Below are positions 52,775 through 62,376 of a stretch of DNA of 64,000 nucleotides, piece after piece. The position numbers were made by a program, and so were the translations under genes. How positions within the stretch are numbered: position 1 is the first letter of the stretch; every line of letters begins with the position of its first letter. Origin of the DNA: Celeribacter litoreus (GTDB taxonomy: Bacteria > Pseudomonadota > Alphaproteobacteria > Rhodobacterales > Rhodobacteraceae); contig NZ_JAIUFY010000013.1 of the NCBI RefSeq assembly GCF_020165855.1, positions 62,001 to 126,000 on the forward strand. The letters run 5' to 3'. The notes beneath the pieces are model-generated. The model saw only the letters and a list, made by a program, of their open reading frames with translations. It was not told the origin of the DNA and searched no databases.

Positions 52775-53349
52775 CCGTCAGTCTCAGTGTAGCTACCAAG
52801 AAGCTCCTCGACGATCGCTTGCGCAGAGTCTGAGAACCACTCAGCATCTCCGACGAGGGAGGCGATTTCTTTTCCGTTGGGCGAGATTATGAACGATCCT
52901 GGGAAAGCCCGAACACCCATTTCTGCGGCGAGTTTGCCTGTTGGTTCGATCCTGATCGGCAGATGTTCAATACCTGCGTTCGCGTAGAATTTCTTGATCG
53001 CCGGAACAGGGTTGTGGCCAGACGCGATGGGGAGGACGACAAAATCCTGATCGGCATAGGCCGCAGAGAGTTGGTCGAACGCTGGCATTTCTTCGCGGCA
53101 GGGGAAACACCAGGTCGCCCAGAAGTTCAGTATGACGAGCTTGCCCTCGTAATCGGCGAGCGTTTCGACATTGCCGTCGAGATCAGCGAAGGACAGCTGG
53201 CTGACCTCCTGCGGGGTGTCGTGAAAGTTGAGCTTCCGCAGATCGCCCTCGCGCAGAGCATTGAGGGCAATCAGGTCCTGTGCCGCCGCGGGAATTGCAG
53301 TGAGGCTCAGGGCCGTATAAAGGAGGGCAGAACTCAGAATTTTCAGCAT
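52771..53349 (-). CDS. TlpA-family periplasmic thioredoxin-like protein
   Basis: Periplasmic thiol-disulfide oxidoreductase of 192 residues. A signal peptide (cleavage near AIPAAAQ) precedes a thioredoxin fold with active site [12 protein letters not shown] (about residue 80) and the cis-Pro region [10 protein letters not shown]. It probably acts as a reductant, e.g. in cytochrome c maturation. ATG 53349 gives the best signal peptide. The start is 13 bases from the argH start on the other strand, and the 3' end overlaps the PAS gene by four. Confidence 0.87.
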   Translation of the reverse strand: MLKILSSALLYTALSLTAIPAAAQDLIALNALREGDLRKLNFHDTPQEVSQLSFADLDGNVETLADYEGKLVILNFWATWCFPCREEMPAFDQLSAAYADQDFVVLPIASGHNPVPAIKKFYANAGIEHLPIRIEPTGKLAAEMGVRAFPGSFIISPNGKEIASLVGDAEWFSDSAQAIVEELLGSYTETDG

Positions 53350-53362
53350 GCGGGACGTGTCC

Positions 53363-54754
53363 ATGACCGATAAGAAATCCAACGCGATGTGGGGCGGGCG
53401 TTTCGCCGCCGGGCCTGACGCCATCATGGAAGCCATCAATGCCTCCATCGATTTCGACAAACGGCTAGCCTCCCAAGACATCGCAGGTTCGCGCGCCCAC
53501 GCCGCGATGCTCGCGAAACAGGGCATCATTACCGATACCGACGCGGAAGCCATTCGTGAAGGCCTTCTCACGGTATTGTCAGAGATCGAGGGCGGCGAGT
53601 TTGCCTTTTCGACGGCGCTCGAAGACATTCACATGAACGTTGAGTCTCGCCTCAAAGAGATCATCGGTGAGGCCGCTGGTCGCCTGCATACTGCGCGTTC
53701 CCGCAATGACCAAGTCGCTACGGACTTCAAACTCTGGACCCGCGAGCAGTATGACGCCGCAATCTCCGGTCTCGACGCGCTGATCCGCGCACTGATCGCG
53801 CAAGCGGAAGAGGGTGCCGATTGGGTGATGCCCGGTTTCACCCACCTCCAAACCGCGCAGCCCGTTACGTGGGGCCACCACATGATGGCCTATGTGGAAA
53901 TGTTTGGCCGTGACATGTCCCGTTTCAAAGATGCACGCGCGCGCATGAATGAAAGCCCGCTGGGATCTGCTGCTCTCGCCGGCACCGGTTTCCCGATTGA
54001 TCGTCACATGACCGCTGAGGCGCTGGGCTTTGATCGTCCGACCGCGAACTCGCTCGACGCGGTTGCTGATCGTGATTTCGCTCTCGAATTCCTGTCGTGT
54101 TCCTCGATTTGTGCGATGCACCTCTCCCGCTTTGCCGAAGAGCTGGTGATCTGGTCCTCCGCGCAGTTCCGCTTTGTGACCCTGTCCGACCGCTTCTCCA
54201 CCGGCTCGTCCATCATGCCGCAGAAGAAGAACCCGGACGCCGCCGAGTTGATCCGCGCGAAAGTCGGCCGGATTTTCGGCGCCAATGTCGCACTGATGAT
54301 GGTGATGAAGGGGCTGCCGCTTGCCTATTCCAAAGACATGCAAGAAGACAAAGAGCAGGTCTTTGATGCTGCGGACAACCTGATGATTGCCCTCGCCGCA
54401 ATGACAGGCATGGTTTCCGACATGTCCGGCAACATCGACAATCTGCGTGCGGCTGCTGCCTCGGGTTTCTCGACAGCGACCGACCTCGCCGACTGGCTCG
54501 TGCGTGAGGCCGGTCTGCCGTTCCGCGACGCGCACCATGTGACGGGTGCGCTCGTCGCGATGGCAGAGAAAAAGGGCTGTGACCTTCCGGAATTGTCGCT
54601 CGAAGACATGAAAACCGTTCACGATGCGATCACAGACGGGGTTTTCGACGTCTTGACGGTTGAAAACTCGGTGGCTTCTCGGACAAGCTATGGTGGCACG
54701 GCACCCGTTCAGGTGCGTGCCCAGATCGCTCGTTGGAAAGAGGTCCTCGGATGA
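53363..54754 (+). CDS. argH: Argininosuccinate lyase
   Basis: Last enzyme of arginine synthesis, splitting argininosuccinate to arginine and fumarate; 463 residues. [12 protein letters not shown] (about residue 108), [16 protein letters not shown] and the family signature [15 protein letters not shown] (about 280) are present. ATG 53363 ([14 protein letters not shown]) fits the family; ATG 53348 in the same frame has no better site. Its stop overlaps the small lipoprotein start. Confidence 0.96.
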   Translation: MTDKKSNAMWGGRFAAGPDAIMEAINASIDFDKRLASQDIAGSRAHAAMLAKQGIITDTDAEAIREGLLTVLSEIEGGEFAFSTALEDIHMNVESRLKEIIGEAAGRLHTARSRNDQVATDFKLWTREQYDAAISGLDALIRALIAQAEEGADWVMPGFTHLQTAQPVTWGHHMMAYVEMFGRDMSRFKDARARMNESPLGSAALAGTGFPIDRHMTAEALGFDRPTANSLDAVADRDFALEFLSCSSICAMHLSRFAEELVIWSSAQFRFVTLSDRFSTGSSIMPQKKNPDAAELIRAKVGRIFGANVALMMVMKGLPLAYSKDMQEDKEQVFDAADNLMIALAAMTGMVSDMSGNIDNLRAAAASGFSTATDLADWLVREAGLPFRDAHHVTGALVAMAEKKGCDLPELSLEDMKTVHDAITDGVFDVLTVENSVASRTSYGGTAPVQVRAQIARWKEVLG

Positions 54755-54918
54755 AACCCGCCATCACCGCTTTGCTCGTTTCCGTGTTTCTGTCGGCCTG
54801 CGGCGCTGATGGTGAGCCAAGATCGCCAGACGTGAATGTCTCCACGACGATCGGCGTGAATTCGGCAAGCGGTGGTTACACAGACACCGATATCAGCATT
54901 CATTTCCCGCTCAACTGA
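54751..54918 (+). CDS. Small lipoprotein between argH and lysA, possible LptM-like
   Basis: Lipoprotein of 55 residues ([23 protein letters not shown]...). Signal peptide ends in lipobox LSAC, Cys19, followed by [11 protein letters not shown], comparable to the CGxKGPLxxP start of LptM/YifL. In gamma-proteobacteria LptM-like lipoproteins are encoded next to lysA/dapF. ATG 54751 overlaps the argH stop (ATGA). The match is short, so the LptM link is tentative. Confidence 0.7.
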   Translation: MKPAITALLVSVFLSACGADGEPRSPDVNVSTTIGVNSASGGYTDTDISIHFPLN

Positions 54919-54957
54919 CGCTCTGTGTCACCCTGCGGATAGGCCCGAGAAAACATC

Positions 54958-56223
54958 ATGGATCACTTCCTCTATCGTAACGGCGTTCTCCACGCTGAAG
55001 ATGTCCCTGTGACGGAGATCGCCTCCGCTGTCGGCACACCGTTCTACGCATATTCGACCGCGACACTCACGCGTCACTTCAAACTTTTTGATGAGGCGCT
55101 CGACGGGATGGACCATCTTGTCTGTTTCGCGATGAAGTCGAACTCGAACATGGCTGTGATCAAGCTCATGGGCGAACTCGGTGCCGGTATGGATGTGGTC
55201 TCCATTGGTGAATACCTGCGCGCAAAGGCGGCGGGTGTTCCCGGTGATCGCATCGTCTTTTCCGGGGTTGGCAAAACACGCGATGAAATGCGCGTGGCGC
55301 TTGAGGGCGGCATCCGTCAGTTCAACGTGGAGAGCGAACCAGAGCTTGAAGCGCTCAACGAAGTGGCCGTGTCTCTCGGGGTCAAGGCGCCGATTGCGCT
55401 GCGCGTGAACCCGGATGTGGATGCAAAAACCCACGCAAAGATCGCGACGGGCAAGTCAGAGAACAAGTTTGGTATTCCCATCGCGACCTGCCGCGACGTT
55501 TACAAGCGCGCCGGTGAAATGGCCGGTATAGACGTGGTCGGCATCGACGTGCACATCGGATCCCAGTTGACGCAGCTGGAGCCGTTTGAACTTGCTTTCA
55601 CAAAGGTTGCGGAACTGACCGAGACGCTCCGCGCCGACGGGCATAACATCCGTCGCCTCGATTTGGGTGGTGGTCTCGGCATTCCGTACGAGCGTTCGAA
55701 CGAAGCGCCTCCGCTTCCTGTGGAATACGGCGAGATGGTCAAGCGCACTGTTGGCCATCTCGGATGTGAGATCGAGATCGAGCCGGGCCGCCTGATCTCT
55801 GGCAACGCGGGTATTCTCGTGTCTTCGGTGATCTATCTCAAGCACGGCGAGGGCCGTGATTTCCTGATCGTGGACGCAGCGATGAACGATCTCGTGCGCC
55901 CGTCGATGTATGACGCGCACCACGACATCATTCCGGTTGTCGAGGCCGAGGCAGGTGTCGAGCAGACCAAAATGGACATCGTCGGGCCGGTTTGTGAGAC
56001 GGGTGACACCTTCGCAAAAGGGCGCGATATGCCGGAGTTGGGCGAAGGCGATCTTGTGGCATTCCGTTCTGCGGGGGCCTACGGCGCGGTGATGGCGTCG
56101 GAGTATAACTCCCGTCCGCTCATTCCCGAAGTTCTGGTGAAAGATGATCAATTCGCTGTCATCCGGGCCAGACCGTCCTTTGAAGAGATGATAAACCGCG
56201 ATAGCATCCCTGAGTGGATCTGA
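54958..56223 (+). CDS. lysA: Diaminopimelate decarboxylase
   Basis: PLP enzyme that converts meso-diaminopimelate to lysine; 421 residues. The Schiff-base lysine is in CFAMKSNSN (about residue 60). HIGSQLTQLEPF, DLGGGLGIPYE, EPGRLISGNAG and the substrate-binding CETGDTFAKGR (about 340) follow. It comes 39 bases after the small lipoprotein gene. Confidence 0.96.
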   Translation: MDHFLYRNGVLHAEDVPVTEIASAVGTPFYAYSTATLTRHFKLFDEALDGMDHLVCFAMKSNSNMAVIKLMGELGAGMDVVSIGEYLRAKAAGVPGDRIVFSGVGKTRDEMRVALEGGIRQFNVESEPELEALNEVAVSLGVKAPIALRVNPDVDAKTHAKIATGKSENKFGIPIATCRDVYKRAGEMAGIDVVGIDVHIGSQLTQLEPFELAFTKVAELTETLRADGHNIRRLDLGGGLGIPYERSNEAPPLPVEYGEMVKRTVGHLGCEIEIEPGRLISGNAGILVSSVIYLKHGEGRDFLIVDAAMNDLVRPSMYDAHHDIIPVVEAEAGVEQTKMDIVGPVCETGDTFAKGRDMPELGEGDLVAFRSAGAYGAVMASEYNSRPLIPEVLVKDDQFAVIRARPSFEEMINRDSIPEWI

Positions 56224-56224
56224 C

Positions 56225-56265
56225 GCGCGGCCCGCTTGCGGCCCGTGCAAACAAGCCGGGCGCGC
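56225..56265 (+). promoter_or_regulatory. Strong hairpin between lysA and DUF4175 gene
   Basis: A 14-position stem with two mismatches (56225-56238 with 56252-56265) and a 13-base loop. The 3' arm ends three bases before the ATG at 56269. It could end lysA transcripts or hide the next ribosome binding region. Confidence 0.5.
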
Positions 56266-56268
56266 AAC

Positions 56269-58770
56269 ATGGGTTTTGACAAAAATCTCTATGACCGACT
56301 TGATGAGAAGCTGGCCCGACGGGTCCGGCGATCTCTCGGGCTGACGTGGCTCGGGTTTGTCTTCGAGCGCGCTGCCTTTGCATTCTGGCCGCTTTTCTCA
56401 CTCATATGCGTTGCAGGTGGTTTGTCGCTTTTGGGCGTTCAGGATCATCTGCCGCTCTTGGGGTTGCGCCTCGCGCTCGGTGTCTTTGCCCTTCTGTTTC
56501 TCATAGCTCTCTGGACCGGCTTCCGCCGGCTTCATTTGCCGACCCGCCCCGAGGTGACACGCCGTGTCGATGAAATTCTTCCGGGCCGACCGCTGCAGGC
56601 CTTGAGCGATCAGCCATTGGCGGGTGCCGGTGACCCGGCTTCTGAACGAATCTGGGACGCTCATCGGACGCAAATGATTGCGAGGCTTGCGGGAATTTCG
56701 TTTGTCGCCCCTTTTGCGCGGCTGTCGGACCGAGACCCCTATGCGCTGCGTTTAATTTCTCTGACGGTTCTCGGAATGGGGCTCGTATTCGGATCTCTCG
56801 ACCGGACACAAAGTTTGGCGGATATCGGTGGGCGCGCCGATGAATTGGCATCAGGCCCGATTTGGGAGGGCTGGATACGCCCGCCCACCTACTCTGAAAA
56901 GCCAACACTGTATCTCGGCGATCTGGAGCGCGATTTCGACGTGCCGAAGGGGTCCGATGTCACGCTGCGTTTCTATGGCGAAGACGGCGTTCTGGAACTT
57001 AAAGAGACAGTGTCCGGCGACGATGTCGCGGCGATGGACTTTGCCGTGCAGCAGGCGGGGGAGATCGAGATTGACGGCCCAACAGGGCGGCTTTGGCAAG
57101 TCGCGCTACAGCCGGATCGGGCTCCGGTCGCGGAACTGGTCGAGGGTATGACACGTGCGCCTTCGGGAGAAGCACGGCAGTCCTTTCGCGTGACCGATGA
57201 CTTCGGCGTCACACGAGCCGTACTTACAATCAAGCGTGATCCGGCGGCGATGGAGCGGCGCTACGGGTATGTCATCGATCCAGAAGATCGCCCCGCAATC
57301 GAAATTCCCGTGAGCCTGCCGCAAACTGGGGACCGGACCGAGCTTGAGGGGCGAATCGCAGAGAACTTAGCGCTGCATCCGTTTGCGGGGTTGCCCGTAT
57401 CCCTATCTCTTTCCGCGTGGGACGCAGCCGGACAGGAAAGTGTCCCGTCCGTCGCGCAAGCAATTCTGCCAACGCGTCGCTTCTTCGACCCGCTGGCGGC
57501 GGCGATCGTGGATCAACGGCGCGAGCTTTTGTGGAACCGCGAAAATGCGACGCGTACTGCGCAGGTCTTGAGGGCTGTTTCGGTCGATCCCGCACAGGTT
57601 TTTGGCGATATGCAGACCTACCGTCGCCTGCGTGGTGTGATCGGAGAAATTGAGGGCCGCGAGGGAGCGCTGACGGATACGCAGGTCGAGGAAATCTCAG
57701 CGGAGCTGTGGGATATTGCGCTCGAACTGGAGGACGGTGAACTCAAAGAGGCGCTCGCACGGTTGCAACGGGCGCAGGAGCGGCTCTCCCAAGCGATGCG
57801 GGATGGCGCGACGCCCGAGGAAATTCAGGAACTTATGCAGGAACTGCGTGAGGCTACGCGCGATTATATCCAGCAGCTTGCGGAGCAAAACGGTCCTCAA
57901 GACGACGGCACCGACACGCCTGATCAGCAAAACCAAGAAATTACTGGCGATCAAATCCAACAGCTCATGGATCGGATTCAGGAGTTGATGGAAGAGGGCC
58001 GCATGGCCGAAGCACAGCAGCTTATGGATATGCTGGCCCAGTTGCTCGAGAACCTGCGCGTGACCCAGAATCCCGGACAGGGTCAGGGCGGCGAGGGAAT
58101 GCAGGGTCTTCAGGATATGCTCCGAGATCAGCAGCAGCTCAACGATGACACCTTCTCTGATTTGCAGGACCAGTTTGACCAGGGGCAGGAGCAACAGGGC
58201 CAATCTGAAGGGCTGGGCGAGCAAGGCGAAGGTCAACAACAGCAGGGTCAGGGTGAAACAGGTTACGCTCAGTCCCTCTCTGAGCGTCAAGAAGCCCTTC
58301 GAAATCTACTTGGACAGCGGCGCAACGAAATTCCCGGCGGGAATGAGGATGGCGATGAAGAAGGCGTCGGCGGTGCGCTTGAACGTGCCGACCGCGCGAT
58401 GGACGATGCTGCGGACGCGTTGGAAGAAGGCGATCTGTCAGGCGCGCTCGACAGTCAGGCGGAGGCCATGGAAGCCCTGAGAGAAGGCATGCGCCGTCTC
58501 GGGCAGCGCCAGCAAGCTCAGAATGAGCAGAACGGTGAACAGGATGGGACAACGGGCGGGCAGCAGTCTAGTGATGGTAATCAGCGTGATCCGCTCGGCC
58601 GCAACTCTGGCGACTCCGCGCAGTATGGCTCTGACGATCCGCTTTACGGGGGCAATGACGCCACACGTCGTGCAGAGGAATTACTCGATGAAATCGAGCG
58701 TCGTGCGGAGGACCAGACACGGGATCGCGAAGAGCGCGATTATCTCAACCGCCTGCTAGATCAGTTCTGA
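56269..58770 (+). CDS. TIGR02302/DUF4175 family membrane protein
   Basis: Large protein of 833 residues, conserved in alphaproteobacteria. Two or three N-terminal membrane helices (about 25-75 and 140-165) precede a mixed domain and a long helical region (about 420-560). A Gln/Gly/Glu-rich low-complexity segment follows (about 545-690, GQGQGGEGMQ, QGQEQQGQSEG), then a charged C-terminus ending DYLNRLLDQF. It is likely envelope-associated. No function is known to me. A start at ATG 56269 is the first Met with family-like sequence. Confidence 0.82.
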   Translation: MGFDKNLYDRLDEKLARRVRRSLGLTWLGFVFERAAFAFWPLFSLICVAGGLSLLGVQDHLPLLGLRLALGVFALLFLIALWTGFRRLHLPTRPEVTRRVDEILPGRPLQALSDQPLAGAGDPASERIWDAHRTQMIARLAGISFVAPFARLSDRDPYALRLISLTVLGMGLVFGSLDRTQSLADIGGRADELASGPIWEGWIRPPTYSEKPTLYLGDLERDFDVPKGSDVTLRFYGEDGVLELKETVSGDDVAAMDFAVQQAGEIEIDGPTGRLWQVALQPDRAPVAELVEGMTRAPSGEARQSFRVTDDFGVTRAVLTIKRDPAAMERRYGYVIDPEDRPAIEIPVSLPQTGDRTELEGRIAENLALHPFAGLPVSLSLSAWDAAGQESVPSVAQAILPTRRFFDPLAAAIVDQRRELLWNRENATRTAQVLRAVSVDPAQVFGDMQTYRRLRGVIGEIEGREGALTDTQVEEISAELWDIALELEDGELKEALARLQRAQERLSQAMRDGATPEEIQELMQELREATRDYIQQLAEQNGPQDDGTDTPDQQNQEITGDQIQQLMDRIQELMEEGRMAEAQQLMDMLAQLLENLRVTQNPGQGQGGEGMQGLQDMLRDQQQLNDDTFSDLQDQFDQGQEQQGQSEGLGEQGEGQQQQGQGETGYAQSLSERQEALRNLLGQRRNEIPGGNEDGDEEGVGGALERADRAMDDAADALEEGDLSGALDSQAEAMEALREGMRRLGQRQQAQNEQNGEQDGTTGGQQSSDGNQRDPLGRNSGDSAQYGSDDPLYGGNDATRRAEELLDEIERRAEDQTRDREERDYLNRLLDQF

Positions 58771-58780
58771 GTGCTACGAA

Positions 58781-59836
58781 TTAGTCTGCGTTGAGTTCGA
58801 TAAGGAACGCATTCAGACGCACACTCGCTCCCGTCAGGAGCTGATCAAGCCAAGCTCTGAATTCATTCGCGACCCCGACATAGGCCGAGAGGACCGGTGT
58901 CAGGGCAGGAACTTTATCCGCAAGCATCGGAGCAAACGCATATAGCGCGACGAGCAGGACAACGATGAGGATCACAACAGAGTAGGCTCTGCGGAAACCC
59001 GAACGGCCTTCGGCAGCGTCAGTCTCATCATCAAGCGTGACCCTTCCGTCTTCATAACGATCCGAAGACGAGCTGAGCGAAGAGTTGATTTCTTCAATAT
59101 CCGGGAAAACATCACGGCTCTTGGCGCGTCGTGGCTTCACAGGTGTTGGCGCCCCAGGTTCAGGTTCGACTGGCTCAGACGGTTCGGTCGGGTCCACACC
59201 TCTCAGCCGGGCCATCCGGTCACGAAGGCTCGATTTGACAGAGCTTGTGTCTTCGTCGGATGTGGCATCAGGGAGGTCAGCGGAAGCATCTTCTTCCGTC
59301 TCCCGCAGGGATTGGTCAAACTCGACTTCAGCACGCAGAATGTCGCGCACACTATCATCAAGTTGCGGGCGCGGTGCGTTCGGCTCAAAGGTGGCTTCGT
59401 CGTCGTCGAAGTCTTCGAAGTCGTCGTCCAGCGACGTCGTGCCTTCAAAGCTATCATCGACCTCCGGCACACTTTCGAATTCTGCGGCGGGCTCCTCCGC
59501 CGGTGCGTCAAAGTAGCCCTCCGCGAAAGTTACCTCCGGCTCAGGCTCCTCGACGGGTGTTTCGTCAGGAATGTATTCGGGCGGGAGGATCGGGTCTTCT
59601 TCCGGCGCCGCTTCTGGCACGGGCTCAGGGTCGGAGATCGCAGCAACAGCTGCCTCTTCCGAATATTTCTCAGGTTCCGCGCTGCTAGCGAGAGGCTCTT
59701 TCGGCAGTTCCGCCTCGGGCGCGTTCTGAAACCATGTCTGACCACAGTTCGAACATTGAACATCGCGCCCCTTGGCTGGGATGACGCGTGCGTCTACCTC
59801 GTATTGAGCACCACAATTCGGGCAAATCAGGCGCAT
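58781..59836 (-). CDS. MJ0042-type zinc-ribbon membrane protein
   Basis: Protein of 351 residues. The N-terminus MRLICPNCGAQYEVDARVIP...VQCSNCGQTWF is a CxxC-CxxC zinc ribbon of the MJ0042 type. A long acidic, Pro/Glu-rich disordered region (about 40-260) follows, then one membrane helix (SVVILIVVLLVALYAFAPML, about 287) and a short periplasmic tail. Divergent from ftsE. Function unknown; it might sense or recruit partners at the division site, which is speculative. Confidence 0.82.
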   Translation of the reverse strand: MRLICPNCGAQYEVDARVIPAKGRDVQCSNCGQTWFQNAPEAELPKEPLASSAEPEKYSEEAAVAAISDPEPVPEAAPEEDPILPPEYIPDETPVEEPEPEVTFAEGYFDAPAEEPAAEFESVPEVDDSFEGTTSLDDDFEDFDDDEATFEPNAPRPQLDDSVRDILRAEVEFDQSLRETEEDASADLPDATSDEDTSSVKSSLRDRMARLRGVDPTEPSEPVEPEPGAPTPVKPRRAKSRDVFPDIEEINSSLSSSSDRYEDGRVTLDDETDAAEGRSGFRRAYSVVILIVVLLVALYAFAPMLADKVPALTPVLSAYVGVANEFRAWLDQLLTGASVRLNAFLIELNAD

Positions 59837-59976
59837 TCGGTCCCCCGCAAACAAATGAAGTCCATGATAATCATGGTGTTTTCCGCAATTCTTAACGGTC
59901 CTGAACAGATTGTCCATGTTTTTGCGACGATCGGATTGAAAGCTTTTGATCTCTGAGGCAAAACTGTCGCGACAAA
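59837..59976. promoter_or_regulatory. Divergent promoter region, zinc-ribbon gene and ftsE
   Basis: 140 bases between two divergent starts, more AT-rich than the flanking genes. It must hold both promoters. No clear operator was found by eye. Confidence 0.45.
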
Positions 59977-60660
59977 ATGGGGCTGCGCGTGATTGAATTT
60001 CATAATTCAGGCTATGGATATGGCGGACGAAAATTGTTGTCCGGCATGTCTTTGACTCTTTCTCCGGGATCGTTTCACTTTCTCACAGGCCCTTCCGGAG
60101 CTGGCAAAACAACCTTTCTGAAACTCTGCTATCGCGAGCTTCAGCCAACCGAAGGCCGCGTCTCGATTTTCGATCAGGATGCGCGCGGGATGGAGCGCGA
60201 TGATGTTGCCAATCTCCGTCGCCGCATCGGTGTCGTGCATCAGGATTGTCAGTTTCTTGATCACCTGAGTGTGGCGGAAAACGTGGCCTTGCCAGTGAGC
60301 GTATCAGGGCGGCGGCAACAACCGCAGGATCTTGATGATCTTCTTCATTGGGTCGGTCTTGCCGAACGGGCGAACGCATTGCCGCCTGAACTCTCCGGGG
60401 GCGAACGTCAGCGCGCCGCGTTGGCGCGTGCGGTGATCATGTCGCCGGAGATCATTCTCGCGGATGAGCCTACCGGTAACGTGGATTGGGACATGTCTTT
60501 GCGTCTGCTCCAGCTCCTGATCGAACTGAACAAAATGGGCAAAACGGTCGTCATCGCGACACATGATCTGCATTTGATCCGACAGGCGAAATCGCAGGTG
60601 CAAGCGCGTGTTCTGCGCATCGCGAACGGAACAATTCAGCAGGCGGGGGCAGATCTATGA
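59977..60660 (+). CDS. ftsE: Cell division ATP-binding protein FtsE
   Basis: ATPase of the FtsEX complex that controls peptidoglycan hydrolases at the septum; 227 residues. Walker A is GPSGAGKTT, the signature is LSGGERQRAALARA, and Walker B is IILADEPTGNVDWD. The Q-loop is VVHQDCQFLDHLSV. GTG at 59989 could be used instead of ATG 59977. Its stop overlaps ftsX. Confidence 0.94.
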   Translation: MGLRVIEFHNSGYGYGGRKLLSGMSLTLSPGSFHFLTGPSGAGKTTFLKLCYRELQPTEGRVSIFDQDARGMERDDVANLRRRIGVVHQDCQFLDHLSVAENVALPVSVSGRRQQPQDLDDLLHWVGLAERANALPPELSGGERQRAALARAVIMSPEIILADEPTGNVDWDMSLRLLQLLIELNKMGKTVVIATHDLHLIRQAKSQVQARVLRIANGTIQQAGADL

Positions 60661-61556
60661 AGCTGCTGTCGCTCTCGTGGGCCATCATCTCCGACCGAAG
60701 ATCCGATAGCGTCGTTCCGCCGTCGGGCGTCACGGCTCAACTGACTCTGATCACATCCGCCGCGATGGCATTTCTGGCAGTGTTTGCACTCGCGTTGTCG
60801 CTCGCGACGGGCCGCTTGGCCGAGCGCTGGGGGAACGAGTTGGCGCGCGGGTCGACCGTTCGTATTTCAGCGCCGCAGGGGCAGGTCGACGCGCAGGTGA
60901 TTGCGGCGCTCTCCGTCCTTGAAACGACGCCCGGTGTCGCAGAGGCGCGCGTCTTAACCGTCGAAGAAGAGCGTGCGCTTCTTGAGCCTTGGTTTGGTCC
61001 GTCCCTGCCGCTCGACACTCTCCCTCTGCCGGTTCTGATCGACGTGCGCGAGACCGAAGAGGGCTACGATAGTGAGGGTCTGCGCCTCCGGCTGGCGGGG
61101 GAAGTGCCTGCGGCCGTGCTTGATGACCACACCCGCTGGCGCAGGCCTCTGCTGCGCGCAGCTGAGCGTCTCGGCGTGCTGTCTGTCATCTCGCTCATTT
61201 TGATCACAGGAGTGACGGCTGGTATGATCACACTCGCCGCAAATGCTGCGTTGGCCGCGAACGGCCGCGTCATCGCGACTTTGCGGCTCGTAGGTGCAAC
61301 AGACAGTTTTGTTGCCGGTGCGTTTGTGCGTCGCTTCACGCTACGCGGCTTTTCAGGGGCTTTGATCGGAACATCCCTCGGGATGATCGCGATTGCGCTC
61401 TTGCCCGAAGTGCAGGACGAAGGAGGCTTTCTCACCGGTCTGGGGTTTGTCGGTTTCGACTGGATCTGGCCTTTGACAATCCCTGTTCTGGCCGCTCTTG
61501 TGGCCTTCATCGCGACGCGTATCGCGGCCGGTAAAACACTGCGGAGGTTGATGTGA
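60657..61556 (+). CDS. ftsX: Cell division protein FtsX
   Basis: Membrane partner of FtsE, 299 residues. Topology fits FtsX: one N-terminal helix, a periplasmic domain (about 50-165), then three more helices. GRVIATLRLVGATDSFVAGAFVRRF in the cytoplasmic loop matches the family. Four-base overlaps with ftsE and plsC. Confidence 0.92.
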   Translation: MKLLSLSWAIISDRRSDSVVPPSGVTAQLTLITSAAMAFLAVFALALSLATGRLAERWGNELARGSTVRISAPQGQVDAQVIAALSVLETTPGVAEARVLTVEEERALLEPWFGPSLPLDTLPLPVLIDVRETEEGYDSEGLRLRLAGEVPAAVLDDHTRWRRPLLRAAERLGVLSVISLILITGVTAGMITLAANAALAANGRVIATLRLVGATDSFVAGAFVRRFTLRGFSGALIGTSLGMIAIALLPEVQDEGGFLTGLGFVGFDWIWPLTIPVLAALVAFIATRIAAGKTLRRLM

Positions 61557-62296
61557 GACCCTATCCAATTCAGTGGGCCCTCTCGCTGATTTTTGTGATC
61601 CAGATGTATCTGGCGATGATGGTGCTGGCGATTGTGTTCACGCCCTTCGTCATCATGAGCCGCAAGTATGCCTACACCGCATGTTGGACCTATTGTCAGT
61701 GGGTGCGTTTTTCCGCGAAATGGATTGCTGGGCTAAAGTCCGAAATCCGTGGTGAGGTGCCGGTCGATGAGGTTCTGATCGGGGCGAAGCATCAGAGCTT
61801 TTTCGACATTATCCTGATCGTGTCTGCGGTTCCGCGGCCGAAGTTCATCATGAAGAAGCAGCTCATCTGGGCCCCAATCGTTGGTTACTACGCGAAACGC
61901 ATTGGCTGCGTGGCTGTGGATCGTGGCAAACGCGGTATGGCGATCAAGAAAATGGTCGAGGATGTTCGCTCTGGCGCCTCGTTGCCCGGCCAGTTGATCA
62001 TTTTCCCGCAAGGCACGCGCGTCGCGCCGGGAGCTAGCCTTCCTTATAAGATCGGTTCCGGTGTTCTCTATGAGCAAACGGGACAGGATATTGTGCCTGC
62101 AGCGACCAATGTTGGCGTCTTTTGGCCGCGCCACGGGGTCTACCGCAAGCCGGGTTTGGCGGTCGTGGAATTCCTCCCGCGCATCAAGGCGGGCAAAGAG
62201 ATCAAGCCGATGATGGCAGAGCTTGAAGAGGCCGTCGAAACTGCGTCCGATAAGCTGATGCTTGAGGCCGGGTTTGAGTTACCCGCAAAGGACTGA
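61553..62296 (+). CDS. plsC: 1-acyl-sn-glycerol-3-phosphate acyltransferase
   Basis: Membrane-bound acyltransferase of 247 residues that makes phosphatidic acid. Catalytic HxxxxD is KHQSFFD (about residue 78), with FPQGTRVAPG (about 145) as the glycerol-phosphate motif. GTG start overlapping the ftsX stop. Fits with PlsY and PgsA in this window. Confidence 0.9.
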   Translation: MRPYPIQWALSLIFVIQMYLAMMVLAIVFTPFVIMSRKYAYTACWTYCQWVRFSAKWIAGLKSEIRGEVPVDEVLIGAKHQSFFDIILIVSAVPRPKFIMKKQLIWAPIVGYYAKRIGCVAVDRGKRGMAIKKMVEDVRSGASLPGQLIIFPQGTRVAPGASLPYKIGSGVLYEQTGQDIVPAATNVGVFWPRHGVYRKPGLAVVEFLPRIKAGKEIKPMMAELEEAVETASDKLMLEAGFELPAKD

Positions 62297-62321
62297 CCTA
62301 GTTCACACCCCTAGAAATGAG

Positions 62322-62351
62322 AAAGGCCACGCTGATGATGCGTGGCCTTTT
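62322..62351. terminator. Bidirectional terminator between plsC and accA
   Basis: Perfect 11-bp stem AAAGGCCACGC / GCGTGGCCTTT with a 7-base loop, with A and T runs on both sides, between convergent genes. Confidence 0.9.
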
Positions 62352-62376
62352 GCATTGAATGTGCTGCGGATAGGGA

